Assembly (NCBI GenBank): GCA_031254225.1
Contig: JAIRUU010000075.1
Location: 1 to 39,450, forward strand
DNA length: 39,450 nucleotides
Source: Candidatus Elusimicrobium euhamitermitis
Lineage (GTDB): Bacteria > Elusimicrobiota > Elusimicrobia > Elusimicrobiales > Elusimicrobiaceae
Direction: 5' to 3'
Positions 1 to 8,062 of the stretch are shown in pieces (the first letter of the stretch is position 1; every line of letters begins with the position of its first letter). The notes under the pieces are model-generated. The model was not told the DNA's origin and did no database searches. It saw only the letters and a program-made list of their open reading frames with translations. Both the position numbers and the translations under genes were made by a program.

Positions 1-1
1 A

Positions 2-292
2 CCGGGTCTGCAGGGCTGGCTCGTCATAGCCGCGACGGGGTTTTTCAAGTACGGCCTGGCCATGACGCTGTGGTATATTGCTATAAGAAACATAGATTTA
101 AGCAAAGTCACGGCAATAATTTTGTCTTATCCGGCGGGGTCTTTTATACTGTCGGTCGCGCTCGGTTTTGAGCAGCCGCATTTATATCAGGCCGCGGGTT
201 TAATATTAACTTTTGCCGGCGCGTTCTGGGTAACAAGGCTTGTAAAAAAACAAAGTAAAAGCGCTGAAAATCCGTCGGAAGAAATAGCTTAA
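2..292 (+). CDS. EamA/DMT-family transporter, C-terminal part (5' truncated by window edge)
   Basis: Frame stays open from base 2 (PGLQGWLVIAATGFFKYGLAMTLWYIAIRNIDLSKVTAIILSYP...); closely resembles the C-terminus of the next ORF. Confidence 0.8.
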   Translation, partial: PGLQGWLVIAATGFFKYGLAMTLWYIAIRNIDLSKVTAIILSYPAGSFILSVALGFEQPHLYQAAGLILTFAGAFWVTRLVKKQSKSAENPSEEIA

Positions 293-312
293 ATAAAATA
301 AGGAGCGGTTTA

Positions 313-1212
313 ATGTCACCTCTTGTAGCGCTTTGGAGCAACTGGCTTTTTACCGGCATGTGGCCTATTGCGGGCGGCTTCGGGACAAAATTTCTTGCGC
401 CGTCGCTTATGGTTTTTTTGTCCTGCTGTTTCGCGTGGCTGTTTTACGCGCCGGTTTTTACGTACCGCGGGCTTTGGGGAAAACTGTTTGAAAAAAAACT
501 TTTCCCGCATCTTCTTATGCTCGGGCTGTTCGGCACCGCGCTGCCTTTTACGGCCATGTTTTTTGCGCTGCAATATACCACTCCGTCAAACGCCGCTATT
601 TTAAACCAGGTGGAAATTTTATATTCGCTTATTTTATCCTTTATTTTTTTGAAAGAAAAACCGGCTTTGGGCCAGCTGGGCGGCAGCGCGCTCGTCGTGC
701 TGGGCGTGCTGTTTATTTTAGCCAATGAAAAGTTTTCCCCCCGCTGGACCGGAGATTTGATTGTCATTTGCACGCCGTGGATGTTTCAAATCAGCCATAT
801 TTTCGCAAAAAAACTGCCAAAAGACCTGCCGCCGGTTTTTATAGCCGGCGCAAGAATGTTCTACGCCGGACTTGCAATGATTCCCATAGTAATTTTTTTC
901 GCGCTGTCCGGAAAATTATTTTTTATCAACGCGCCGCAGACTTATATATTTTTATTTTTCATGGGCACTCTGTATTACGGCATGACGCAGCCGCTGTGGT
1001 ACATGGCCATACGCGGCATGGATTTGGGCAAAGCGACGGCGGTAATTTTATCTTACCCGATACTTACTTTTGTCCTCTCCGTGCTGCTGGGCGTGGAAAG
1101 CGCGCACTGGTATCAGGTCGCGGGTCTTGCGCTGGCGTTTTCCGGCGCGTACTGGATTTCAATGATTATAAGAAAGGAACATAAAAAAAATGCAAAAGCT
1201 GATATTATTTGA
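313..1212 (+). CDS. EamA/DMT-family transporter
   Basis: 299 aa hydrophobic multi-TM protein; GGSALVVLGVLF and AVILSYPILTFVLSVLLG motifs; AAGGAG upstream of ATG. Confidence 0.85.
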   Translation: MSPLVALWSNWLFTGMWPIAGGFGTKFLAPSLMVFLSCCFAWLFYAPVFTYRGLWGKLFEKKLFPHLLMLGLFGTALPFTAMFFALQYTTPSNAAILNQVEILYSLILSFIFLKEKPALGQLGGSALVVLGVLFILANEKFSPRWTGDLIVICTPWMFQISHIFAKKLPKDLPPVFIAGARMFYAGLAMIPIVIFFALSGKLFFINAPQTYIFLFFMGTLYYGMTQPLWYMAIRGMDLGKATAVILSYPILTFVLSVLLGVESAHWYQVAGLALAFSGAYWISMIIRKEHKKNAKADII

Positions 1213-2041
1213 TTTGGACGGAACGCTGTTGTCGTCGGGAATGTCCGGCAAAAAGGCTTTGGACAAAGCCGTGCAAAATTTATACGGCAAAACGCCGGAG
1301 TATGATTTAACGGTTATAAACGGCAACACGGACAGCAAAAATTTCGCGACGGTTTTTGAAATTACCCTGGGCCGCAAAATAAAACCCGCCGAACTGGCCG
1401 CGTTAAAAGCCGAATATTTAAAATGCCTTCCGGCGGAAGTTAAGACGTGCGTCGCCGCCGGCACGCATAAACTTATAAAAGGCGTGGTAAAATTTTTGGA
1501 TTTTCTGCAAAAACAAAAAAATATTTGCCTGGCCCTCGGCACCGGCAATTTTAAAGAAGCGGCTTTTATAAAACTGAAACCGTGCGGGCTGGAAAAATAT
1601 TTTAAAACCGGCGGCTTCGGCGAAGACAGCGCGGACAGAACGCAAATGCTCGCGCGCGGAGTAAAACACGCGGAAAAATATTTTAAAACCAAATTCGCGC
1701 CGGAGAATGTTTTTATTATAGGGGACACGCACAAAGACGTCATAGCCGCCAAAGGAAACGGCTATCACAGCGGCGTTGTCGCTGGCAGCGATTATTCGGA
1801 CAAACGCCGCCTGACCCGCGCCGCGGCGGAACTTGAAATGCCGGATTTTACCGACATCAAAACCTGGAGCGTCTGGCTGGACATCAAAGCTGACCCCAAA
1901 GGCGTAAAGCGCGGCAATTATATCCTGCCCGCCAGCGCGATAGAGCACGTATTTTTCAGCCGCACGGGCATTGACGAAGACCGGCTGAAAATGTTCCGCG
2001 TAAAAAAATACGAAAAACTGCCAACGGGCAAAATATTTTAA
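1190..2041 (+). CDS. HAD-superfamily hydrolase (phosphoglycolate phosphatase-like)
   Basis: N-terminal LILFDLDGTLLSS and later VFIIGDTHKDVIAAKGNG. Confidence 0.85.
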   Translation: MQKLILFDLDGTLLSSGMSGKKALDKAVQNLYGKTPEYDLTVINGNTDSKNFATVFEITLGRKIKPAELAALKAEYLKCLPAEVKTCVAAGTHKLIKGVVKFLDFLQKQKNICLALGTGNFKEAAFIKLKPCGLEKYFKTGGFGEDSADRTQMLARGVKHAEKYFKTKFAPENVFIIGDTHKDVIAAKGNGYHSGVVAGSDYSDKRRLTRAAAELEMPDFTDIKTWSVWLDIKADPKGVKRGNYILPASAIEHVFFSRTGIDEDRLKMFRVKKYEKLPTGKIF

Positions 2042-2046
2042 CCGTA

Positions 2047-2076
2047 AAAAAGGCCGCCTTAAAGGACGGCCTTTTT
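2047..2076 (+). terminator. Rho-independent terminator
   Basis: aggccgcc-ttaaa-ggacggcct stem followed by TTTTT immediately after the HAD ORF. Confidence 0.8.
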
Positions 2077-2103
2077 AAACAATATTTTTGATAGAATTTT
2101 ATT

Positions 2104-2940
2104 ATGCTCATATTTAAAAATATCGCGCTGTATTATAATAAAGAGAAACCGCATAACCGCGCGGTGGCAGAAACCGTCGCCAAATTTCTGGCCGGTGAGG
2201 GCGCGAACGCCCTTGTCTATGACGACTGCGGCGGCATTACGCAAGAAAATACGGATCTTGTCATAACCGTCGGCGGGGACGGCACGGTTTTAAACGCGGG
2301 CCGCAATATCGTGCACAAAAAAATAAAACTGTTCGGGTTAAACGCCGGCAACCTCGGTTTCCTGACGGGCGCGGACCTTTCGGACTATAAAGAAATTTTA
2401 AACCAAGTCATACGCGGCCGTTACAGCGGGCAGGATATTTCACTGCTGTCAGTCAGCATTTTTAAAGACGGCAAATATACCGTCAAAGAGCAGGCCGCTT
2501 TTAACGACTGCGTCATCAAAACCGGCGGCGCGCGGGCGTTTACGCTGGAAATGTCCCTTGACGGCAAACAGGAACACAAATATTTCGGGGACGGAATTAT
2601 AGCGTCCACGCCGACGGGTTCCACCGCCTATTCCCTTGCGGCCGGCGGCCCGGTTATAGCGCCGGAGGTTGACGTTATTCTGCTCACGCCAATTTGCCCG
2701 CACTCGCTTACGCAGCGGCCGCTCGTGCTGCAGGGCAGCGCGCAGATTCTGCTCACGCCGCGCTATAAACGCGACGGCGACTACGCCACCGTCAACATTG
2801 ACGGCCAAATTACGTATATCGTTGAATCCGGCGACTCTGTTTTAATTTCCACCGGCCGCCACAAAATAAAACTTTTACAGGCGGAAGGGAACGATTTCCT
2901 TAAAACTTTAAACTCAAAGTTAAAGTGGGGCAACCGCTGA
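2104..2940 (+). CDS. nadK: NAD kinase
   Basis: VGGDGTVLNAGR, GLNAGNLGFLT, TPTGSTAYSLAAGGPVIAP motifs. Confidence 0.93.
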   Translation: MLIFKNIALYYNKEKPHNRAVAETVAKFLAGEGANALVYDDCGGITQENTDLVITVGGDGTVLNAGRNIVHKKIKLFGLNAGNLGFLTGADLSDYKEILNQVIRGRYSGQDISLLSVSIFKDGKYTVKEQAAFNDCVIKTGGARAFTLEMSLDGKQEHKYFGDGIIASTPTGSTAYSLAAGGPVIAPEVDVILLTPICPHSLTQRPLVLQGSAQILLTPRYKRDGDYATVNIDGQITYIVESGDSVLISTGRHKIKLLQAEGNDFLKTLNSKLKWGNR

Positions 2941-4598
2941 TGCTTAAAAACCTGCAAATTAAAAACTTCGCGATTTTAGACGACATTAATCTGGATTTAT
3001 CCGCCGGCCTGAACGTCTTCAGCGGGGAAACGGGCGCGGGCAAATCCATAATTATTGAAGCGCTGGGTTTTGCGCTTGGCGCGCGCGCGGGCCTTTCCAT
3101 GCTTAAAGAGGGCGCGCAAAACATGTCAGTCGCCGCGGTTTTTGAGACGGAGGATTTGCCTAAAAAATTTTTGCAGGAATATAAAATCAGCGGAAACGCG
3201 GTTACTTTAAAAAGAGAACTTGACGCAAAAGGCAAGACGCGCGGTTTTATAGGAAACACGCTTGTCCCCGCCGGCGCGCTGGCCGCGCTGGGCGAATTTC
3301 TGGTTGACTTTCACGGCCAGCAGGACCATCATACTCTTCTCAAATCATCAGAACATCTGGCAATGCTTGACAGGTTTGCAAAAACGCAGAAAGACGTTTT
3401 GCACGTCTCGCAGCTTTACGCCGATATGCAGGATATTCTGGCCAAAATAAACGCGCTCAGTTTAAGCAAAGCGGAAAAGGAAAGACTGCTTGATTTATAT
3501 AATTTCCAATATAAAGAAATAACGGACGCCGCCTTAAAACCGGGCGAAGACATTGAAATTGACAACGCGCTGCCCAAGCTAAAACACTCCGGTAAATTAA
3601 AAGAACTGGCTGAAAACGCCTATCAGTTTTTGTACGAGGGCGAAGCCGCGGGCATTGACACTTTGTCCAAAGCGTTAAAAAATCTGCGCGACATGTGCGA
3701 GCTGGACGAAACTCTGCGCCCGATGCTCTCCGAGCTTGAAAGCGCATTGCGCTCAATTGAGGACGGCGCGGCCGCGGTTTACGACTATAAAGAGCATATA
3801 AGCGTTGACCCGCAGACGCTTGACGACATGCTTTCCCGCCAGCAGAAAACGGCAAAACTGAAAAGCAAGTACGGCCCTGAGATTTCAGACGTGCTGGCAA
3901 AAGCGGAAGAGTTAAAAAAACAAATTGACTCCCTGTCTTTCTCGGAAGAAAAAGAGGCGGAGCTGCGCGCTCAGCTTTCCGCCGTAAAAGAAGAACTTTT
4001 AACCGGCGCCATGGTGCTGCATGAAAAACGCGTGAACGCCGCGCAAAAATTAGACGCGCGCGTAATTGCGGAAATAAAGCCGCTGGGATTTTCCGAAGTT
4101 AAATTTAAAACGGATATTATTTTTGAAGAAGAGTCCGTCGGCGCTACGGGCGCGGACAGCGTGGAATTTTTATTTTCCCCAAACCCGGGCCAGAGTTTAA
4201 AACCGCTCAAAAACATAGCCTCCGGCGGGGAAATGAGCAGGGTAATGCTGGGCCTAAAAACTGTTTTGGCGGGCACCGTGCCCGTTATGGTGTTTGACGA
4301 AATTGACGCCGGCATAGGCGGCGCGACCGGCTTAAAAGTGGGCGAAAAACTGCGCGCCGTTTCCGCCGGCAGGCAGACGCTATGCGTAACTCACTTGCCG
4401 CAGGTGGCGGCCTTCGGCGCGGCGCATTTTAACGTAAATAAAATAAGCTCTAAAAATACAACGCGCGTCATTTTGACAAGGCTTGAGGGCGAGTCAAGAA
4501 CGTCAGAAATTGCTAGAATGTTAGGTAGTATCAGCGGCAAGATGACCGCGGGTTTTAAACACGCGCAGGAACTTATTGATTATTGCCGCAATAGTTGA
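2940..4598 (+). CDS. recN: DNA repair protein RecN
   Basis: MLKNLQIKNFAILDDINLDLSAGLNVFSGETGAGKSIIIEAL (Walker A), VDFHGQQDHHTLL, ASGGEMSRVMLGLK, MVFDEIDAGIGG; ATG at 2940 overlaps the nadK stop (TGATG). Confidence 0.95.
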   Translation: MLKNLQIKNFAILDDINLDLSAGLNVFSGETGAGKSIIIEALGFALGARAGLSMLKEGAQNMSVAAVFETEDLPKKFLQEYKISGNAVTLKRELDAKGKTRGFIGNTLVPAGALAALGEFLVDFHGQQDHHTLLKSSEHLAMLDRFAKTQKDVLHVSQLYADMQDILAKINALSLSKAEKERLLDLYNFQYKEITDAALKPGEDIEIDNALPKLKHSGKLKELAENAYQFLYEGEAAGIDTLSKALKNLRDMCELDETLRPMLSELESALRSIEDGAAAVYDYKEHISVDPQTLDDMLSRQQKTAKLKSKYGPEISDVLAKAEELKKQIDSLSFSEEKEAELRAQLSAVKEELLTGAMVLHEKRVNAAQKLDARVIAEIKPLGFSEVKFKTDIIFEEESVGATGADSVEFLFSPNPGQSLKPLKNIASGGEMSRVMLGLKTVLAGTVPVMVFDEIDAGIGGATGLKVGEKLRAVSAGRQTLCVTHLPQVAAFGAAHFNVNKISSKNTTRVILTRLEGESRTSEIARMLGSISGKMTAGFKHAQELIDYCRNS

Positions 4599-4617
4599 TT
4601 AATATATGGAGGAATTT

Positions 4618-4995
4618 ATGGCTGAAGAAAAAAAAGAAGAGAAAAAAGAGGGAAAATCCTGCTGCTGTTCCTCGGGCGCGGACGGCAAATGCTGTTGCAA
4701 ATATAAAAAATTTTTCCCGCATAACTGGTTTAAACTCAAATGTTTAACGCGTATTTTTTATGCGTTTTTCTATTTGGGCGTAGCGGCGTCAATTTATATG
4801 CTCGTGCAGCTTGGCTTATTCTTCAAATACGCTAAAATGGGTATGATAGGCTATGATGCTTTGCCGCAGATGATTGCCCTTGTCCTGTTTGTAATAGTTT
4901 CCACCTTCGTCATGCTCGCGATAGCAAAAATCTGCAAAGTTCTTCGCAAAATAAAACGTCTTCTCAAAGACGATAAAGAAGAAAACCGCAAATAA
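4618..4995 (+). CDS. Small Cys-rich membrane protein, unknown function
   Basis: GGAGG upstream of ATG at 4618; KSCCCSSGADGKCCCKYKKFF N-terminus followed by two predicted TM segments. Confidence 0.7.
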   Translation: MAEEKKEEKKEGKSCCCSSGADGKCCCKYKKFFPHNWFKLKCLTRIFYAFFYLGVAASIYMLVQLGLFFKYAKMGMIGYDALPQMIALVLFVIVSTFVMLAIAKICKVLRKIKRLLKDDKEENRK

Positions 4996-5037
4996 TTTTT
5001 GCGTTTAACGGGGCGCTCCGGCGCCCCGTTGCATTTT

Positions 5038-6276
5038 ATGCTCAAAAAATTTCTGCTCATTATCGTCCTTTTTTGTTGCGCCGCAACAGCGGGCGCGGAA
5101 GCTTTGCGCCTTAAAAACGGGACAATACTGACGGGACAGATTGTGGAACGCGGGCAATATACTTTAAATTTTAAAACTAAATACGGCGTAGTTACCGTCG
5201 CGCAGCGCGATATCGTTGAAGAGCTGCCGGACAAACAGCGCATACTTTTAAAAGGCGGCGGGGAAATTATAGGCGCGGTGGAAGATATTACGCAGTTCAA
5301 CGTCCGCGTAAAAACAGACGGCGGATATGTGAACGTGGACATGCCTAAAATTGACGCTATTGAAGTGTACGACTACGAGTCCGCCGAAAAGCAGAAAAAA
5401 TACGTTGAGCAAACGCTTGCCGACAACGCCAAAAACACAGACTCCCGCGCCAAGGAAACCGCGGCCACCGGCATTTCTTTTGACGAGGATTTGGACCGCG
5501 CCTTTGCGGCAAAATCCGCGCCCGCGCCGGACGTTGTTGAGTATACCGTCGTGCGCGGCAGCGCGCCGGCCCAGGCCGCGCCGGTAACGGCCGCGCCCGA
5601 AGCGCGGGAAGTTTACCGCGCGCCGACACCTGCCCAGCCCGCGGTAAAACCTGAAGAAAATAAATCCGCCAAACAAGAAAAACAATCCCGAGAGAAGAAA
5701 ACAGCCGCCGCGGCCGCTTCCGTCTCAGAACGGCGTTACGTGGCCGTTGAAGCGGGCGTGGTAAATAATAAATTTAAAGTTAATAACGGACAAAACGATG
5801 TGGGCGGCATGGGCGTGGGCGCGGATATAAAATATTTGTGGCGGCTGTTTAAAACAAATTTGTGGCTTGGCCCCGGGTTTATGCTTGCCTCAATACCTAA
5901 GAGCAAATTTAATTCCGCGCCGGCTGCCCTTGTAAATACCGACGGACAAATGTTCCATTTTAACCTGGTTGCAAATTATTATCTTACGCCAAAATCCGCA
6001 TTTCAGACGTATATTACCGCGTCCGCAGGTTATGAAAGTTCAAGCATAAACCTGCGCTCAACTGATTCCACAGACCCGGCGCAGCCGGTTTATACAAGCG
6101 CAAAAGCGTCGTCGTCAGGTTTTGTAGGCTCCGCCGGCCTAGGCGTTGAAAGGAAATTCGGCGATACGTCGCTCGGCCTTGAAGGCCGCTACTACAGCGC
6201 GACACGCGGCGGGGATTTGAAAGGGTCGCCCTCGGGTTATTATTCCGCCATGCTCAAAGCCAGCTGGAAATTTTAA
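5038..6276 (+). CDS. Secreted/outer-membrane beta-barrel protein with duplicated N-terminal LSM/SH3-like segments
   Basis: Signal peptide MLKKFLLIIVLFCCAATAGAEA; two related segments (LKNGTILTGQIVERGQYTLNFKTKYGVVTV and LKGGGEIIGAVEDITQFNVRVKTDGGYVNV); Ala/Pro linker; C-terminal alternating strands ending SAMLKASWKF. Confidence 0.65.
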   Translation: MLKKFLLIIVLFCCAATAGAEALRLKNGTILTGQIVERGQYTLNFKTKYGVVTVAQRDIVEELPDKQRILLKGGGEIIGAVEDITQFNVRVKTDGGYVNVDMPKIDAIEVYDYESAEKQKKYVEQTLADNAKNTDSRAKETAATGISFDEDLDRAFAAKSAPAPDVVEYTVVRGSAPAQAAPVTAAPEAREVYRAPTPAQPAVKPEENKSAKQEKQSREKKTAAAAASVSERRYVAVEAGVVNNKFKVNNGQNDVGGMGVGADIKYLWRLFKTNLWLGPGFMLASIPKSKFNSAPAALVNTDGQMFHFNLVANYYLTPKSAFQTYITASAGYESSSINLRSTDSTDPAQPVYTSAKASSSGFVGSAGLGVERKFGDTSLGLEGRYYSATRGGDLKGSPSGYYSAMLKASWKF

Positions 6277-7355
6277 TGAAAACGTTAATCCTGGCAAACG
6301 CTTTTAAAGGCTCCCTCTCCGCCGGAGACGCCGGAAAAATAATACAAAAAAATTTGGGGGCTTCTTCCAAACTCATGCTTATCTCAGACGGCGGGGACGG
6401 AATTATTGACGTTTTTAAATCCGCCGCGCCGGCCGCGAAAATAATAAAAAAATCAGTACGCGACGCTTACGGCATTTATCATAAAGCGCCGTTTCTGCTG
6501 CTGCCGGACGGCAAAACCGCCGTCATAGAAACCGCAAAAATATGCGGGCTGGGCGGCATAAAAAAATGCGATTTAAAACCGCTTGTTTCCACTTCCTACG
6601 GCGTCGGGGAAATGATAGCGCGCGCGCTTAAACTGGGCGTAAAAAATTTTTACATAGGCCTGGGCGGCGTGGCGTGCAACGACGGCGGCGCGGGCTGCGC
6701 GGCCGCGCTGGGCGTAAAATTCCATGACGGCAAAAAAAATATTCCCGCCGCCGCGGCAGGGCTTTTAAAATTAAAAAATATTGACGTTCCCCCCTTAAAC
6801 TTAAGCGGCGTAAAATTTTTTGCTTTGACTGACGTCACAAATCCGCTGCTGGGCCCGCGCGGGTCAGCCGCGGTTTTCGGCCCGCAGAAATGCAGGACAA
6901 AGCAAGAAGTAAAAGTAATTGCGGCCGCGCTTAAAAATTACGCGCGCGTCATAAAAAAATCTTTAGGCCGCGACGTAGGCCGCGTGCCCGGCGCGGGCGC
7001 GGCCGGCGCAATAGCCGCCGGATTATATGTATTTTTAAACGCGGAAATTACGCCGGGCGCGCGCTTTATTTTCAAAAAATTAAAAATTGAAAACGAAATA
7101 AAAAAATCCGGCCGCGTCATAATTACCGAAGGCTGTCTTGACGCGCAGACTTTTATGGGCAAAGCGCCCGGCGCGGCGGTGGAACTGGCAAAAAAATATA
7201 AAAAAGAAATAATTTTTATATGCGGAAAAAATAAATTAAAATACGCCGCGCGCCGAGGTATAAAAAAAGTTCTGGAACTTTCCGCCCTCGCGCGGCGCGG
7301 CGAAGACAGTATGCGGGACGCGGCAAAAATTCTTGCCCGCGCGTCAGAAATTTAA
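6276..7355 (+). CDS. Glycerate kinase (GarK/GlxK type)
   Basis: MKTLILANAFKGSLSAGDAGKIIQ; LISDGGDGIIDVF; GLGGVACNDGGAGCAAALGVKF. Confidence 0.9.
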   Translation: MKTLILANAFKGSLSAGDAGKIIQKNLGASSKLMLISDGGDGIIDVFKSAAPAAKIIKKSVRDAYGIYHKAPFLLLPDGKTAVIETAKICGLGGIKKCDLKPLVSTSYGVGEMIARALKLGVKNFYIGLGGVACNDGGAGCAAALGVKFHDGKKNIPAAAAGLLKLKNIDVPPLNLSGVKFFALTDVTNPLLGPRGSAAVFGPQKCRTKQEVKVIAAALKNYARVIKKSLGRDVGRVPGAGAAGAIAAGLYVFLNAEITPGARFIFKKLKIENEIKKSGRVIITEGCLDAQTFMGKAPGAAVELAKKYKKEIIFICGKNKLKYAARRGIKKVLELSALARRGEDSMRDAAKILARASEI

Positions 7356-7372
7356 AAATGCTATAATAAGAT

Positions 7373-7446
7373 TGCGGGGTAGAGAAGCCCGGTATCTCGC
7401 AAGGCCCATAACCTTGAGATCACAGGTTCAAATCCTGTCCCCGCAA
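7373..7446 (+). tRNA. tRNA-Met (CAU), initiator-like
   Basis: Cloverleaf TGCGGGG/CCCCGCA, D stem GAGA/TCTC, anticodon stem CAAGG/CCTTG with loop CCCATAA, T stem ACAGG/CCTGT; TATAAT at 7362-7367 just upstream. Confidence 0.92.
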
Positions 7447-7618
7447 TTTTTTTCTTCGGACTAGAGCGTCTTTGAATTTTTCCGTTCGTTCGGACATGGC
7501 CGCGCTCGGCGCGTTCCTTGCAAATGTACCTCTCTACCGGAAAAATTCAAATCCATCTCAAAATCCTGTGAAAAAATTTTTCCCGCCTGAAGTAATCTTA
7601 CTCTATAATATTCTTAAC

Positions 7619-7691
7619 GCCGAGGTAGCTCAGCTGGTAGAGCAACGGTTTTGTAAACCGTAGGTCGTGGGTTCAAACCCCATCCTCGGCT
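7619..7691 (+). tRNA. tRNA-Thr (UGU)
   Basis: GCCGAGG/CCTCGGC acceptor; anticodon stem ACGGT/ACCGT with loop TTTGTAA; GTGGGTTCAAACCCCAT T arm. Confidence 0.94.
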
Positions 7692-7692
7692 T

Positions 7693-7745
7693 TTTTTATT
7701 TGCCCGCGGGGCAAATAACCGCGCCGCAGCAAAGCGAAGACGGGT
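7693..7745. repeat. Hairpin repeat copy R1
   Basis: ATTTGCCC-gcg-GGGCAAAT stem then ATAACCGCGccGcAGCaaAGCGAAGACGGGT; 31/35 identical to the matching part of R2 at 8001-8051. Confidence 0.75.
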
Positions 7746-7775
7746 TAATCAATTTTTTATAATTTTTTTTGGGTC

Positions 7776-7805
7776 TTGACAGTTTGCGTAATACGCTTAT
7801 ACTAT
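7776..7805 (+). promoter_or_regulatory. Sigma70-type promoter for ncRNA
   Basis: TTGACA (7776-7781), 16 nt spacer to TATACT (7798-7803) or 18 nt to TACTAT. Confidence 0.7.
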
Positions 7806-7808
7806 CAC

Positions 7809-8005
7809 TAAGAAGTTCGCCCTAAAGGGTGCGGCAAAACGCCGCGGAGTAAACTGAGTTCTTCTCTTTCCGGCTGCCGTAAATCTTGGTGGATGCACCG
7901 GATTATGGCGCTAAGGCCCGATAGGAAGAACAGTAAAACAAAAGCGGAGTCATGATGAGTACACCAGTGAACTAACGCCCCCGTCACAATACCGGGGGCG
8001 TTTTT
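7809..8005 (+). ncRNA. Unassigned structured small RNA with own promoter and intrinsic terminator
   Basis: Strong promoter, GC hairpins near 5' end (GCGGC-aaaac-GCCGC), long pairing TTCTTC/GAAGAA enclosing GCCGTAAATC/GATTATGGC and GGTG-GATG-CACC, terminator CGCCCCCG...CGGGGGCG-TTTTT; no long ORF. Confidence 0.65.
7976..8005 (+). terminator. Rho-independent terminator of ncRNA
   Basis: CGCCCCCG-tcacaatac-CGGGGGCG followed by TTTTT. Confidence 0.85.
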
Positions 8006-8051
8006 ATTTGCTGAAAGCAAATAACCGCGTCGTAGCGCAGCGAAGACGGGT
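8001..8051. repeat. Hairpin repeat copy R2
   Basis: ATTTGC-tgaaa-GCAAAT stem then ATAACCGCGtCGtAGCgcAGCGAAGACGGGT; matches R1 with a different loop. Confidence 0.75.
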
Positions 8052-8062
8052 CATGCCTCAAT

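Noticed and set aside
1159-1948. Minus-strand ORFs of 176-197 aa over the HAD gene
   Set aside because: Antisense to a convincing HAD hydrolase; no motif or RBS support.
7472-7663. 63-aa ORF spanning the hairpin and tRNA-Thr
   Set aside because: Runs into the tRNA gene (AEVAQLVEQRFCKP is translated tRNA sequence), so it is spurious.
7820-7852. AAAGGGTGCGGC...CGCCGCGG resembles the T-box AGGGTGG-ACCGCG motif
   Set aside because: No Stem I/specifier layout, lies near the 5' end, and no downstream gene on the same strand.
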